From NCBI RefSeq assembly GCF_047731265.1, contig NZ_CP159835.1, positions 186,001 through 250,000 on the forward strand: a stretch of 64,000 bases of DNA. The letters are read 5' to 3'. Both the position numbers and the translations under genes were made by a program. Positions 41,889-50,692 of this stretch are shown piece after piece; the stretch's first letter is position 1, and each line of letters begins with the position of its first letter. The notes under the pieces are model-generated. The model was not told the origin of the DNA. It did not search any database and saw nothing but the letters and a program-made list of their open reading frames with translations. The DNA comes from Patiriisocius sp047731265. Its GTDB lineage: Bacteria; Bacteroidota; Bacteroidia; Flavobacteriales; Flavobacteriaceae.

Positions 41889-41922
41889 CAAAAGTACTGC
41901 CATTTGATTATAAAATGTCAAA
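41889..41922 (-). promoter_or_regulatory. Promoter-like element for grpE
   Basis: On the minus strand TTTG (41919-41922) and TACTTTTG (41889-41896) match the Bacteroidota -33 and -7 boxes (TTTG, TAnnTTTG) with a 22-base spacer, about 40 bases upstream of the grpE ATG. No sigma-32-like box was seen. Confidence 0.5.
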
Positions 41923-42010
41923 ATGTCACTACTAAAATTTAGTACAATTTTAAGAAACCTAACGCGCTGTTATCGCTAGATTTGTTGTATAATTTTTAAC
42001 ACACAAACCA

Positions 42011-42679
42011 ATGAAAAATTTAACTTTTAAAATAGTCTTAATCGCTATAATTTCTATGAGTATGATTTCTTGTAAGAATGACAAAAAAGAAGCTGCTGCA
42101 ACTGATGCAAAAGAGACTGCTAAGGCATCTGCGATCGCTGAGCGTTTTGTTGTTGATACTGCAAAGTCTAAAGTAATCTGGGAAGGAAACAAACCTTTAG
42201 GGAGCCATAAAGGGACCATATCTATTGCCCAAGGAGAATTTATGATTGAAAATGGAACCATAAAAAGCGGGAACTTTTTGATAGATATGAAGAGTATAAA
42301 TGTTACAGATCTTGAAATTGGGGACGGCAAAGAAATGCTTGAAACTCATTTAATGGGAACGGTTGCTGGTAAAGAAGGCGACTTCTTTAATGTAAATAGG
42401 CATCCAACTGCTACTTTTGAAATAACCAGTGTTGACGAAAAAGATGGAAAAACAATGATGAGTGGCAATCTTAAAATGTTGGAAAAATCAAATAACATTA
42501 CCTTCCCAGTAACAATGAAATCTAATGGAAGTATGATGAGTGTCACCAGCGAAGAGTTTGAAATTGACCGCACAAAATGGGGCATCAATTTTGGCTCAAA
42601 ATCTATTTTTGACGATTTAGGTGATAAATTTATTTCTGATGAAATGAAAATTACTTTTGCAGTTAATGCAAAGAAATAA
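42011..42679 (+). CDS. YceI family lipoprotein
   Basis: A 222-residue protein with an N-terminal lipobox (SMISC, cysteine about 21) and a C-terminal YceI-like domain. FVVDTAKSKVIWEGNKPLG, GSHKGTISIAQGEFMIENG, MKSINVTDL and DFFNVNRHPTATFEIT are the typical YceI blocks, an eight-strand antiparallel barrel that binds isoprenoid lipids. Its role in flavobacteria is not established; stress-induced envelope lipid binding is a reasonable guess. A single gene, with a clear terminator at 42705-42739. Confidence 0.92.
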   Translation: MKNLTFKIVLIAIISMSMISCKNDKKEAAATDAKETAKASAIAERFVVDTAKSKVIWEGNKPLGSHKGTISIAQGEFMIENGTIKSGNFLIDMKSINVTDLEIGDGKEMLETHLMGTVAGKEGDFFNVNRHPTATFEITSVDEKDGKTMMSGNLKMLEKSNNITFPVTMKSNGSMMSVTSEEFEIDRTKWGINFGSKSIFDDLGDKFISDEMKITFAVNAKK

Positions 42680-42704
42680 TTTCGGCAAATAACTGAATAT
42701 TACT

Positions 42705-42739
42705 AAACCTCGATACCTCAAAAGTATCGAGGTTTTTTT
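42705..42739 (+). terminator. Intrinsic terminator after the YceI gene
   Basis: AAACCTCGATAC (42705-42716) and GTATCGAGGTTT (42724-42735) form a perfect 12-bp stem followed by TTTT, 25 bases after the stop codon. It is symmetrical and could also serve the convergent gene at 42881. Confidence 0.93.
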
Positions 42740-42880
42740 AATTCAATAAATTGATTGTTTACCTTGAATAAGCGAATGATTACAATCAAAAAAATGTTTT
42801 CAAAAATGCATCGATTGGCTAAGGGTGAAAGAAACCACTGGTAATCGGTCGTTTATTAAAGGGCTATCCTATAATAAGTT

Positions 42881-43786
42881 TTACAACAAATCTTTAAGTG
42901 CACTTTCCACGTTAAAAAAAGCAAATTTATACCCTTGCTCTTCTATTTTTTTTGGACTTACTATTTGACCTTCCAATACTAAAACAGCCATTTCTCCAAG
43001 GAGCAGTTTAAGCATAAAAGCAGGAACATTAGGAAGCAACATAGGCATATCTAACTTGTGAGCAATTAGCTTTGTTATTTTTCTATTGTTTATAGGTGTT
43101 GGCGCAACTGCATTATAAACACCTTCCAATTTGTGTTTCATAATATGCATGTAAACACCTACAATATCGTCTATATGTATCCAAGAAAGCCATTGTTTTC
43201 CGTTCCCTAAAGGAGCCCCCATACCCATTTTTACTGGTTTTACTAATTTTGGTAGTGCACCATCTTCTCCTGAGAAAACGACCCCAGTTCTAACTTTTAC
43301 AACGTCAATCCCTAAAGATATAAATTGATCTGCAGCGGCTTCCCAAGCAACAACAACCTGCGCTAAAAAAGAATTGTCTACTTCGGTAGACTCTTCTGTA
43401 TATAATTTGGTTTCAGAATGTGGATAGACACTAACACCACTGGAAGATATAAAATGATTTACAGAATGATCTATATTTTTTAATGTCTCAAGAATTAAAT
43501 TAGCCGTTTTAACACGGCTATCAAGAATAACTTTCTTGTACCTTTCTGTCCATCTATTTGCAATCGTAGCCCCCACTAAATTGATAATTGCGCTAACGCC
43601 ATCAAATGCTTTTTCGTCTATTTCTCCTTCGTAAGGGCTCCAGTAAAACCCTTTGTAGTTCTCCTTTGTTTCAATTTTATTTTTATTGGTCGTTAAGTAA
43701 TGAACAGTCATACCATCTTCTATACATTCTTTTGAAAGTTTAGAACCAATAAGTCCTGTAGCACCGGTAATCAAAATTGTCTTCAA
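42881..43786 (-). CDS. TIGR01777 family epimerase-like protein (YfcH-like)
   Basis: A 301-residue NAD(P)-binding protein of the atypical SDR group. It has the dinucleotide motif GATGLIGSKL (residues 7-16), INLVGATIANRWTERYKKVI, the SSSGVSVYPHS segment, and the C-terminal MLLPNVPAFMLKLLLGEMAV block typical of TIGR01777. The Tyr-x-x-x-Lys pair of classic SDRs is not evident, as in relatives. Function unknown; often placed in cell-division or lipid loci. The start is a TTG at 43784-43786. Single gene. Confidence 0.9.
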   Translation of the reverse strand: MKTILITGATGLIGSKLSKECIEDGMTVHYLTTNKNKIETKENYKGFYWSPYEGEIDEKAFDGVSAIINLVGATIANRWTERYKKVILDSRVKTANLILETLKNIDHSVNHFISSSGVSVYPHSETKLYTEESTEVDNSFLAQVVVAWEAAADQFISLGIDVVKVRTGVVFSGEDGALPKLVKPVKMGMGAPLGNGKQWLSWIHIDDIVGVYMHIMKHKLEGVYNAVAPTPINNRKITKLIAHKLDMPMLLPNVPAFMLKLLLGEMAVLVLEGQIVSPKKIEEQGYKFAFFNVESALKDLL

Positions 43787-43899
43787 AGCGTTTTAATTTT
43801 CAACTAAATTATAAATAATCTTCTATTTACTGAAGAGGATTAACGTAACATTAGGAGAGTCTTTAACAACTTTTGGCAAAACATAAATTTGAAAAGGAC

Positions 43900-44568
43900 T
43901 CAAAGCTTAGTCGCCCGCAACATCTCTCTTTTTCCAGGAGGGCCTGGCAAACGTTCTACCGTAAAACCTACCGCTTGCATTGCTCTACGAGCACTTCCTT
44001 TTGCTGCGTAAGTCACCAAAACCCCACGGAGTTTTAAAGCCTGAAACATTTTAAAGAAAATTTCTTCGGTCCATAATTCGGGTTGCACCCGTGCACCAAA
44101 GGCATCAAAATAAATTAGATTATAGGTATCCTTTTCGGAAATGTCTTTGAAGAATTTTTTAGTTTTTTGAACTTGAAAATTTGGAGTAATTTCAGCAGGA
44201 ACTTCCCAAGGGATATCATGAAGTTTTAAAAAATCTTCCCGTGTTTCATTTAATAGCTCAGGGTAGTTTAGACTCGCAACTTCAGAAATATCCACGGGAT
44301 AAGCTTCAACCCCTGTATAGCTTATTTTAAGATTTTTGTCTTTTGCTTCAAGTAAGGTTAAAAGCGTATTGAGCCCCGTACCAAATCCAACTTCTAAAAT
44401 AGTAGCAGTTAAACTCTCTTGGGATTCCAATAAATAATGTAGACCAGTTTTTATAAAGACGTGTTGTGCTTCAGCAATGGCCCCGTGCTTGGAATGATAT
44501 TGCTCATCCCATTCTGGCAGATGAATGGTTACAGAACCGTCACCAGTTTTAAGAAAGGTGCGTTTCAA
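43900..44568 (-). CDS. mnmD: tRNA mnm5s2U34 methyltransferase MnmD
   Basis: A 222-residue SAM-dependent methyltransferase. It begins with TGDGSVTIHLPEWDEQYHSK, followed by GAIAEAQHVFIKTGL; motif I ILEVGFGTGLNTLLTLLEA is near residue 65, and NLIYFDAFGARVQPELWTEE is near 155. The tail VTYAAKGSARRAMQAVGFTV and LPGPPGKREM is diagnostic. It is the stand-alone MnmD form (the fused FAD-dependent MnmC2 half is absent). The start is a TTG at 44566-44568, 2 bases after the upstream DUF4920 stop, so the two are cotranscribed. Confidence 0.93.
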   Translation of the reverse strand: MKRTFLKTGDGSVTIHLPEWDEQYHSKHGAIAEAQHVFIKTGLHYLLESQESLTATILEVGFGTGLNTLLTLLEAKDKNLKISYTGVEAYPVDISEVASLNYPELLNETREDFLKLHDIPWEVPAEITPNFQVQKTKKFFKDISEKDTYNLIYFDAFGARVQPELWTEEIFFKMFQALKLRGVLVTYAAKGSARRAMQAVGFTVERLPGPPGKREMLRATKL

Positions 44569-44570
44569 AT

Positions 44571-45095
44571 TTATTCGGTCTTAGCAACAGGAATTAGTAC
44601 TCCCGAAGATTCAAAAGAAAGTGTACGCTTAGGGGCTGTAATTGCCATAATTTCTTCTTTTGTACTGCCTCCATCTTCTGCATAGTGACGTTGTTCGTCT
44701 ACACTTACTTCTGCCACAAAAGCCTTACCCTCTATAATTACTTCTTGTCCTGCGATATCTTTAGGCATAAAGAATGCATAATCTTTAAATTTGATCATCG
44801 CTTCCTCTTCTCCCACATTAACACGCATCCAACATCCTTTTGCTTGACATACGGAACTAACTTCAGCCTGAAACTTTACATTGAGTGTGTCTCCAGGCTT
44901 TAAATTTTTATAAGTTTCTGAAATTTGATTTTGCGTCAATACATTTAAATCTGTAATGGCATCACCAAACGAATTATATTTGTCTTGTATTGGTTTCGAG
45001 TTTACTGCTAAATCTACTGCTTCGTTAGAAGTTTTATTGTTTTTACAGCTAACAAGTACCAACACGATACTTAAAATAAAAATAATTTTTTTCAT
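44571..45095 (-). CDS. DUF4920 lipoprotein
   Basis: A 174-residue lipoprotein (VLVSC, Cys about residue 17). The body has LNVLTQNQISETYKNLKPGD, VCQAKGCWMRVNVGEEEAMI-KFKDYAFFMPKDIAG and a beta-rich end (VIIEGKAFVAEVSVDEQRHY). These match the DUF4920 family of Bacteroidota, with a conserved CxxxGCWM motif that could bind metal or haem. The protein is exported and lipid-anchored. It is the first gene of a two-gene transcript with mnmD. Confidence 0.85.
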   Translation of the reverse strand: MKKIIFILSIVLVLVSCKNNKTSNEAVDLAVNSKPIQDKYNSFGDAITDLNVLTQNQISETYKNLKPGDTLNVKFQAEVSSVCQAKGCWMRVNVGEEEAMIKFKDYAFFMPKDIAGQEVIIEGKAFVAEVSVDEQRHYAEDGGSTKEEIMAITAPKRTLSFESSGVLIPVAKTE

Positions 45096-45178
45096 AATCT
45101 AGGAATATGTTATTGTCTTAAGATAAAATGTAAAAATAAGCATTTAACTTATGAAAAAAATACCGTTTTTTTAGATTT

Positions 45179-45206
45179 TTTGTAGTCTAAATTTTATCTA
45201 TTTTTG
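45179..45206 (+). promoter_or_regulatory. Promoter-like element for ilvE
   Basis: TTTG (45179-45182), a 16-base spacer and TATTTTTG (45199-45206) resemble the Bacteroidota -33 and -7 boxes, about 28 bases upstream of the ilvE ATG. The spacer is shorter than usual. Confidence 0.4.
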
Positions 45207-45233
45207 TAAAAACATAAAGATTTAGAGACCTCC

Positions 45234-46304
45234 ATGAGCACAACACATACTTCAGACTTAAAAATTATTAAAGCCGAAACATCAAAAATTGATACTGTAG
45301 ATTTCAGTAATCTAACATTTGGCGCCAATTTCACTGATTATATGTTTGAATGCGATTATAAGGATGGTGTATGGCAAACCCCAACGATTAGGCCTTATGG
45401 AGACCTAACAATGTCTCCTGCTGCAAAAGTTTTTCATTACGGGCAAGCTGTTTTTGAAGGAATGAAAGCGTACAAAGATGACAATGGAGATGTATTTTTA
45501 TTTCGTCCACAACAAAACATTGAACGCATCAACAAATCGTCAAAACGAATGGCGATTCCTGAATTTCCAGAGGAAATTTTGATGAATGCTTTAAAAACGA
45601 TCGTTTCTATGGAGAAAGCTTGGGTACAACCTGGCACCGGAAACTCTTTATATATTAGGCCTTTTGTAATCGCCACACAGGTTGGTGTTTCTGCCTCTCC
45701 ATCTACCGAGTATAAATTTATGATCATAATGGCCCCTGTAAACGCCTATTATATAGGAGATGTAAAAGTGGTTATTGCAGACCACTTTAGTAGATCAGCA
45801 GATGGTGGTGTGGGTGGAGCAAAAGCCGCTGGTAACTATGGCGCGCAGTTTTACCCAACTAATCTCGCCAAAGAGAAAGGGTTTCAACAAATTATCTGGA
45901 CAGATAGTAATGAACACAAATATCTAGAAGAAGCGGGTACTATGAACGTGTTTTTTAGAATAAACGACACCTTAATCACTGCCCCTATAAGTGATCGGAT
46001 TTTAGACGGGGTAACCAGAAAAAGTATTTTAAAACTTGCTGAAAAGGCTGGTGTCAAAACTGAAGTTAAAAAATTGACCGTCAGTGAGCTTGTTGCTGCC
46101 ACTAAAAACGGCAGTTTAAAAGAAATTTTTGGCGCCGGTACTGCTGCTGTTGTTAGCCCTGTAAGCGCTTTTAGTTTTGAGGAACATATATACGATTTAG
46201 AGAAACAAGAAGATAGCTACGCTACCACATTTAAGACACAATTAATGGACATCCAATATAACCGAGCAGAAGACTCTTTTAATTGGAGAATTAAAGTTGA
46301 TTAA
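45234..46304 (+). CDS. ilvE: Branched-chain amino acid aminotransferase
   Basis: PLP-dependent (fold type IV) transaminase for Leu, Ile and Val, 356 residues, the longer eukaryotic-like BCAT-II form. The opening block is DYMFECDYKDGVWQTPTIRP. Lys197 in GGAKAAGNYGAQF is the expected PLP lysine. AGTMNVFFRINDTL and the substrate loop EIFGAGTAAVVSPVS are also present. It is a single gene with a promoter-like element upstream; other Ile/Val biosynthetic genes are not nearby. Confidence 0.96.
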   Translation: MSTTHTSDLKIIKAETSKIDTVDFSNLTFGANFTDYMFECDYKDGVWQTPTIRPYGDLTMSPAAKVFHYGQAVFEGMKAYKDDNGDVFLFRPQQNIERINKSSKRMAIPEFPEEILMNALKTIVSMEKAWVQPGTGNSLYIRPFVIATQVGVSASPSTEYKFMIIMAPVNAYYIGDVKVVIADHFSRSADGGVGGAKAAGNYGAQFYPTNLAKEKGFQQIIWTDSNEHKYLEEAGTMNVFFRINDTLITAPISDRILDGVTRKSILKLAEKAGVKTEVKKLTVSELVAATKNGSLKEIFGAGTAAVVSPVSAFSFEEHIYDLEKQEDSYATTFKTQLMDIQYNRAEDSFNWRIKVD

Positions 46305-46451
46305 ATAAAAACCACTGCCCTTAAAGAACAAAATAGAAAGACCGTTTCGCTGAAATAAAATCATTCTTTTAATCTCCTCAAAAAACGAATGCTTCACATC
46401 TAAAGACAAACGGACTTAAAACCTTGACTCTTATATCATCCTTATAAATTT

Positions 46452-46838
46452 TTATTTATCTAAAATCTCTTTAATGTTTGGCTTGAAGTAACTTGGTCCT
46501 TTTAATACCTTTCCGTCTTCGCGATAGATTGGTTTTCCGTCAGCTCCAAGCTTACTCATGTTGCTGCGTTGGATTTCGTTAAAAACTTCAACGATTTTAT
46601 CCTGCATACCGTGCTCTATAATGGTGCCGCATAAGATATATAGCATATCTCCCAAGGCATCTGCAACCTCAACAAGGTCATTATTATTTGCCGCTTCCAG
46701 ATATTCTTCGTTTTCTTCACGCATCAATTCATGACGCAAAAGATTTCTTTTTCTACCAATATCTGCTGTTGGAGTATTTTTAATTCCTAGACCAAAAGCA
46801 GTGTGGAATTTATGAACGGCGGCTATTTTATCTTTCAT
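46452..46838 (-). CDS. Nucleoside triphosphate pyrophosphohydrolase (MazG-like)
   Basis: A 128-residue all-helical NTP-PPase. Metal motif EExxE in LMREENEEYLEA with a second acidic motif VEVADALGDMLYILCGTIIE (ExxD). The tail SKLGADGKPIYREDGKVLKG is the common small-MazG-like extension. It would hydrolyse non-canonical or excess nucleoside triphosphates to the monophosphate and PPi; the preferred nucleotide is not known. Single gene, convergent with ilvE. Confidence 0.9.
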   Translation of the reverse strand: MKDKIAAVHKFHTAFGLGIKNTPTADIGRKRNLLRHELMREENEEYLEAANNNDLVEVADALGDMLYILCGTIIEHGMQDKIVEVFNEIQRSNMSKLGADGKPIYREDGKVLKGPSYFKPNIKEILDK

Positions 46839-47134
46839 TTTAAATGCCCGTGAAGACGGGTGGCTATTTTAATTATGCTTCGTCGTTAAATGAAATGTTT
46901 TAAAATTTAACAAACATCCCCCCGCAATCAATGCTGGGCAGACTCTCCTTTTAGCTTCGCAGGGTATTCTCAACTCACCTTCAAAAGGGCAGGGACTTAT
47001 AATTTGTGATTTGTTCGAATCTACAAAATAAATAAACGAATTTCTAGTACTTAATTTGCCATAAAATTACTCGTATTTCAGAGGTAAAAAAAGTAATGGC
47101 TGTTGTATTTTTGTAATTCTTAAAAAACCCTTTT
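46839..47134. other. Intergenic region with a possible interspersed repeat
   Basis: No gene is evident. Around 46913-46990 there is a C-rich stretch followed by CAGACTCTCC, GCTTCGCAGGG, TCTCAACTCACC and AAAAGGGCAGGG. It shares short words with the block at 21196-21356 and may be a degenerate interspersed repeat. The 3' part holds the promoter-like TATTTTTG for the small membrane gene. Confidence 0.3.
47106..47113 (+). promoter_or_regulatory. TAnnTTTG -7 box for the small membrane gene at 47135
   Basis: TATTTTTG at 47106-47113 matches the Bacteroidota -7 consensus and sits about 20 bases ahead of the ATG. A matching TTTG at -33 was not found. Confidence 0.35.
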
Positions 47135-47323
47135 ATGTTTAGTACCGGTCAATGGATGTTTGCTTTGTTTTTTACGATTGCTTTTGTAGTAATTATGATT
47201 TATAGTTACCGTCGTGACCTTAAGCTTCATAAAAAGTACTACAAAGGAAGCTTCTGGGTTTTAATTGGCTTTTTAGTTTTTATTGCATTGTTAGTGTGTG
47301 CTAAGTACTTTTTGAAGCAGTAA
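47135..47323 (+). CDS. Small membrane protein, conserved in flavobacteria
   Basis: A 62-residue protein with two TM segments (residues about 8-23 and 41-58) joined by a basic loop RRDLKLHKKYYKGSFW. The family is recurrent in Flavobacteriia but has no name that I know. Normal codon use, ATG start with a -7 box just ahead. The size and loop resemble small regulators or subunits of membrane complexes; no partner gene is near. Confidence 0.7.
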   Translation: MFSTGQWMFALFFTIAFVVIMIYSYRRDLKLHKKYYKGSFWVLIGFLVFIALLVCAKYFLKQ

Positions 47324-47523
47324 GTATTCTTCTATTACTTGCGAAAAATTCTTTTTTGATATAAGTTGTTCGTTTTACGAGTTTTATGTAGTTTGGCATT
47401 GCCTAACCCTATTTCTACTTTTTATTAGCCTATTTCTTATTGGCTTTTAAAATATACCCGTTAATGGGTATGGCTTTGAATAGTATCAATTACTAATTTT
47501 ATAAAAACTTAAAAATATTATTT

Positions 47524-48033
47524 ATGAAAATTTCTGGTACAGTGCACTTAAGCGAAGCGTCAAATGATAGACTCCAATTTATTTACGGAAGCATGTACAA
47601 TAACCAATTTGTAGGGTTATATGGAAACTTTACAGTAAAAAATGGGATTCTAAAAAAATTATCTCTTTTTGCTATTAATTATAGTAAACAAAAAAACTGT
47701 CTTATAAAAAATGCTTCTTTGAACAATTTTCATATGGAACATGGGAATGATGTACGAACTATAAGGAGTGAGGCAGTCGACATAAACTGTTTAACCTTGA
47801 CTGTTGAGATAGTCGAAAATTTAGACAAACCAGACTATGACATTGATAATCTGAATATCAAGTTACAAGCAAATAGTTTTCTTAGAGTTCTAAGGGAAAC
47901 AGATGACGGTACTAGAACGAATGAAGTCAAAAATCAATTTACAACTGAATGTGTAGCGGTAATAGACAATAAAGAAGGATTAGCTGCTCCTGGATATATT
48001 TGCCCTCGTGGATACAGTAAAATAATCTTGTGA
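47524..48033 (+). CDS. Unknown protein coupled to the two-component system
   Basis: A 169-residue protein that I do not recognise. It begins MKISGTVHLSEASNDRLQFI and has no signal peptide or TM helix. It is beta-rich with alternating hydrophobics, and its C-terminus ends APGYICPRGYSKIIL, with two of its few cysteines. The stop (48031-48033) is one base before the GTG start of the histidine kinase gene, which suggests translational coupling. It could be an input or modulator of the kinase; this is inference from position only. The 5' region 47324-47523 has nothing else. Confidence 0.55.
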   Translation: MKISGTVHLSEASNDRLQFIYGSMYNNQFVGLYGNFTVKNGILKKLSLFAINYSKQKNCLIKNASLNNFHMEHGNDVRTIRSEAVDINCLTLTVEIVENLDKPDYDIDNLNIKLQANSFLRVLRETDDGTRTNEVKNQFTTECVAVIDNKEGLAAPGYICPRGYSKIIL

Positions 48034-48034
48034 T

Positions 48035-49918
48035 GTGAATATTAAAGCTATTTCATTCTTTTATTTTTCTTTAGGTTTTCTATTTTTATTACAACCTACG
48101 CTTAAAGCACAAGACGACTTTCCTATTTCTGGACATATACAATCTTTGTTGGATTTAGAATATAAAAAAGCCATTCAACTTGCAAATATCTCAAAGAATG
48201 ATCTTTACAAGGCGCAAGCAATTTCGTTAGGTGAAGTAATATTTAAAGCAGGGCAGCAATCACATCAATTTTTGCCACCCCTAAAAAATGAAACACCAAA
48301 AGAAATTAGAATATTAAATCTTCTACAATTAGGATATTATAAATTGTACTACACCCCTTATGAATCTGAGACGCTAAAATACTTTTTTGAGGCCCGTGAA
48401 ATTTCTAAAACTTTAGGCAATCAGGATTTACAAAAAATAACCCTACTAGCAATTTTAGAATTCTATCATTTTGAATATGCGCAAACTCACAACCATTATG
48501 AGAAATATTTAAAAGAATTAAAATTTATATCTAAATCACCCATTGAAAAGTGTTGGGTACAATTATATACCCTCTACTTTTTATATCAAGCTATTACTTA
48601 TCGCGATGAGGATCTAATTGACGAAACATTTATAGTTTTAGAACAAGAGTTGGTACACCTTAAAAAAGACCATGCTTTTTTCACACTCTATAATGCTATA
48701 AAGGCGGTACAATTTGAATACGACAAAGATCTAGACAGCGCTTTAGTGAAGTACAACTTTGTCATTGACCATTCTAAAAACATTCCTTTTTTAAACTATT
48801 TAGTCTTTAGGTCATATATTAGAATTTCAGAAATATATTATAAAAAGAAAGAATACAAGAAAGGTCTTATTGCAATAGACAAAGCATCTTGTTTTATAGA
48901 CAAATCAAATACTTTGAAAGGTAATATTTACATCAATAAATTCAGCTCAAAACACCACAATGCCTTAGGAAATTATGAAAGAGCTTACGACCTTTTAAAC
49001 CAATCTGTAAAAGAACAATACGAATTGGATTATAAAGAAAATAGCATTCAAAATTCTTCGCTTGAGATTGAATTACAAACCGCCGAAAAAGAAAAACAAC
49101 TTCTTATTTCAGAAAAAAAAAACAAACAAAAAGAAAACATTGTTTTAGGATTGGTAGGAGGAATTTTTGGAGTGAGTCTAATAGGTTTCCTCCTCTTCAA
49201 AAACACAAAACGCAAACAACGCATCGCAGAGCAACAAAGCGAAATTGAAATCCAAAAAACAGAAAAGCTTCTTAAAGAACAAGAAATTATCTCTATTAAT
49301 GCAATGATTGATGGGCAAGAAAAAGAACGGAATAGGCTAGCAAGCGACTTACATGATAGTGTTGGAGCAACACTGGCAGCCGCAAAATTGCAGTTTGAGT
49401 ACCTTTCAAAAATCACGCAACCGCAAGAGCAAACACAATTACTCTTTTCTAAAACTGGGCAATTATTAGAAGATGCTTATAAAGAAGTCCGTTCCATGGC
49501 GCACGTTAAAAATAGCGGAGTTATTGCAAAAAACGGTTTATTGCCAGCAGTAAAAAAGCTAGCCCGAAATGTCTCCACAAATGATGAATTGGTTGTGGAA
49601 GTGCGGGATTTTGGCTTGGAAAATAGGTTAGATGGGAGTTTAGAAATAACTATTTTCAGAATTATACAAGAACTCATCACCAATATTGTGAAACACGCTA
49701 AAGCCACTGAAGCTGGTATAAACATTACCCAACATGATGACACACTCTCTATCATAATAGAAGACAACGGTAAAGGATTTTATTTTTCAAAATATATAGA
49801 TAAAGACGGCATGGGGCTTAGTAGTATAGACCGCAGAGTAGAACACCTAGAAGGAACCCTAGAAATAGACTCATCACCAGGAAAAGGAACCACCATTTTA
49901 ATAGACATACCTTTATGA
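48035..49918 (+). CDS. Sensor histidine kinase with TPR-like periplasmic domain (NarL-type)
   Basis: A 627-residue membrane kinase. A signal-like N-terminus (SLGFLFLLQPTLKAQ) precedes a periplasmic alpha-helical domain with TPR-like repeats (about 40-340), one TM helix near 370-388 (IVLGLVGGIFGVSLIGFLLF), a coiled coil, then HisKA_3 with the phospho-acceptor in LASDLHDSVGATLAAAKLQF and a HATPase domain (IQELITNIVKHAKA, IIEDNGKGFYFS). This is the common flavobacterial TPR histidine kinase. The start is a GTG at 48035. The regulator gene overlaps its end by 4 bases. Confidence 0.93.
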   Translation: MNIKAISFFYFSLGFLFLLQPTLKAQDDFPISGHIQSLLDLEYKKAIQLANISKNDLYKAQAISLGEVIFKAGQQSHQFLPPLKNETPKEIRILNLLQLGYYKLYYTPYESETLKYFFEAREISKTLGNQDLQKITLLAILEFYHFEYAQTHNHYEKYLKELKFISKSPIEKCWVQLYTLYFLYQAITYRDEDLIDETFIVLEQELVHLKKDHAFFTLYNAIKAVQFEYDKDLDSALVKYNFVIDHSKNIPFLNYLVFRSYIRISEIYYKKKEYKKGLIAIDKASCFIDKSNTLKGNIYINKFSSKHHNALGNYERAYDLLNQSVKEQYELDYKENSIQNSSLEIELQTAEKEKQLLISEKKNKQKENIVLGLVGGIFGVSLIGFLLFKNTKRKQRIAEQQSEIEIQKTEKLLKEQEIISINAMIDGQEKERNRLASDLHDSVGATLAAAKLQFEYLSKITQPQEQTQLLFSKTGQLLEDAYKEVRSMAHVKNSGVIAKNGLLPAVKKLARNVSTNDELVVEVRDFGLENRLDGSLEITIFRIIQELITNIVKHAKATEAGINITQHDDTLSIIIEDNGKGFYFSKYIDKDGMGLSSIDRRVEHLEGTLEIDSSPGKGTTILIDIPL

Positions 49919-50541
49919 TACGAATAGCAATAGCCGAGGACCATCAATCCCTAGTAGACGGCATAAACTTACTTCTTAAATATGAAGAAGACATTATCAT
50001 AGTAGGTACCGCAAATGATGGTGAAGAACTCATAAGCATCGTTGAAAAAAAACAGCCAGATGTTGTCATAACAGATATTAAAATGCCCAAAATTGATGGC
50101 ATTGCTGCAACTAGAATTATTAAAAAACAATTTCCAGATACGAAGATCATTGGTTTCAGTATGTTTGACCAAGAAGATGCTGTTAGACAAATGATTGCTG
50201 CAGGTGCAAGTGGCTATCTTTTTAAAAATAGTCCTTTAGAAGATGTGCTTAGCGCCATTAGAGCAGTAGCGACAGGAGAACAATTCTTCGATAGCGATAT
50301 CAACCCAGATATTTTAGGGGATGATAGTAGTTCCTCAGAAAAAAAATCGGTGTTATCAAAAAGCGAACGAGAAATATTAAGGCTTATAGGCCAAGGCAAA
50401 TCCAGCAATGAAATTGCAGCTTTTAGGTTTACTTCTGTATCTACTGTCGAAAAACATCGTAAGAATATGATTCGCAAATTGGGGCTGCAAGGAAAAGGCG
50501 AACTATTGCGTTATGCTCTTGATAAAAAATATGATTTTTAG
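49915..50541 (+). CDS. LuxR/NarL-family response regulator
   Basis: A 208-residue regulator. The receiver domain has phospho-acceptor Asp in DVVITDIKMPKIDGI (about 56) and the usual Lys in YLFKNSPLE. A LuxR-type helix-turn-helix follows: LSKSEREILRLIGQGKSSNE and VSTVEKHRKNMIRKLGL. The ATG overlaps the kinase stop by 4 bases (ATGA), so kinase and regulator are a cognate pair. Together with the unknown gene at 47524 they form one transcript, which ends at the hairpin 50636-50671. Confidence 0.95.
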   Translation: MIRIAIAEDHQSLVDGINLLLKYEEDIIIVGTANDGEELISIVEKKQPDVVITDIKMPKIDGIAATRIIKKQFPDTKIIGFSMFDQEDAVRQMIAAGASGYLFKNSPLEDVLSAIRAVATGEQFFDSDINPDILGDDSSSSEKKSVLSKSEREILRLIGQGKSSNEIAAFRFTSVSTVEKHRKNMIRKLGLQGKGELLRYALDKKYDF

Positions 50542-50635
50542 AATTTATAATACCCTTTATATATCGTAAAAGTAAAATCGAATTTGGTTTTATATTTTTT
50601 AAGCTCCCAATCCCGACACAAACTAGTCTTAACAA

Positions 50636-50671
50636 AAAAAAGTCCCTTGTAATTCTTTACAAGGGACTTTT
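50636..50671. terminator. Bidirectional intrinsic terminator
   Basis: AGTCCCTTGTAA (50641-50652) pairs with TTACAAGGGACT (50657-50668) around TTCT, with A and T runs on both sides. It can end the regulator transcript and the convergent DPP III gene. Confidence 0.92.
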
Positions 50672-50692
50672 CAAATAACTATTTTGTTTTAA

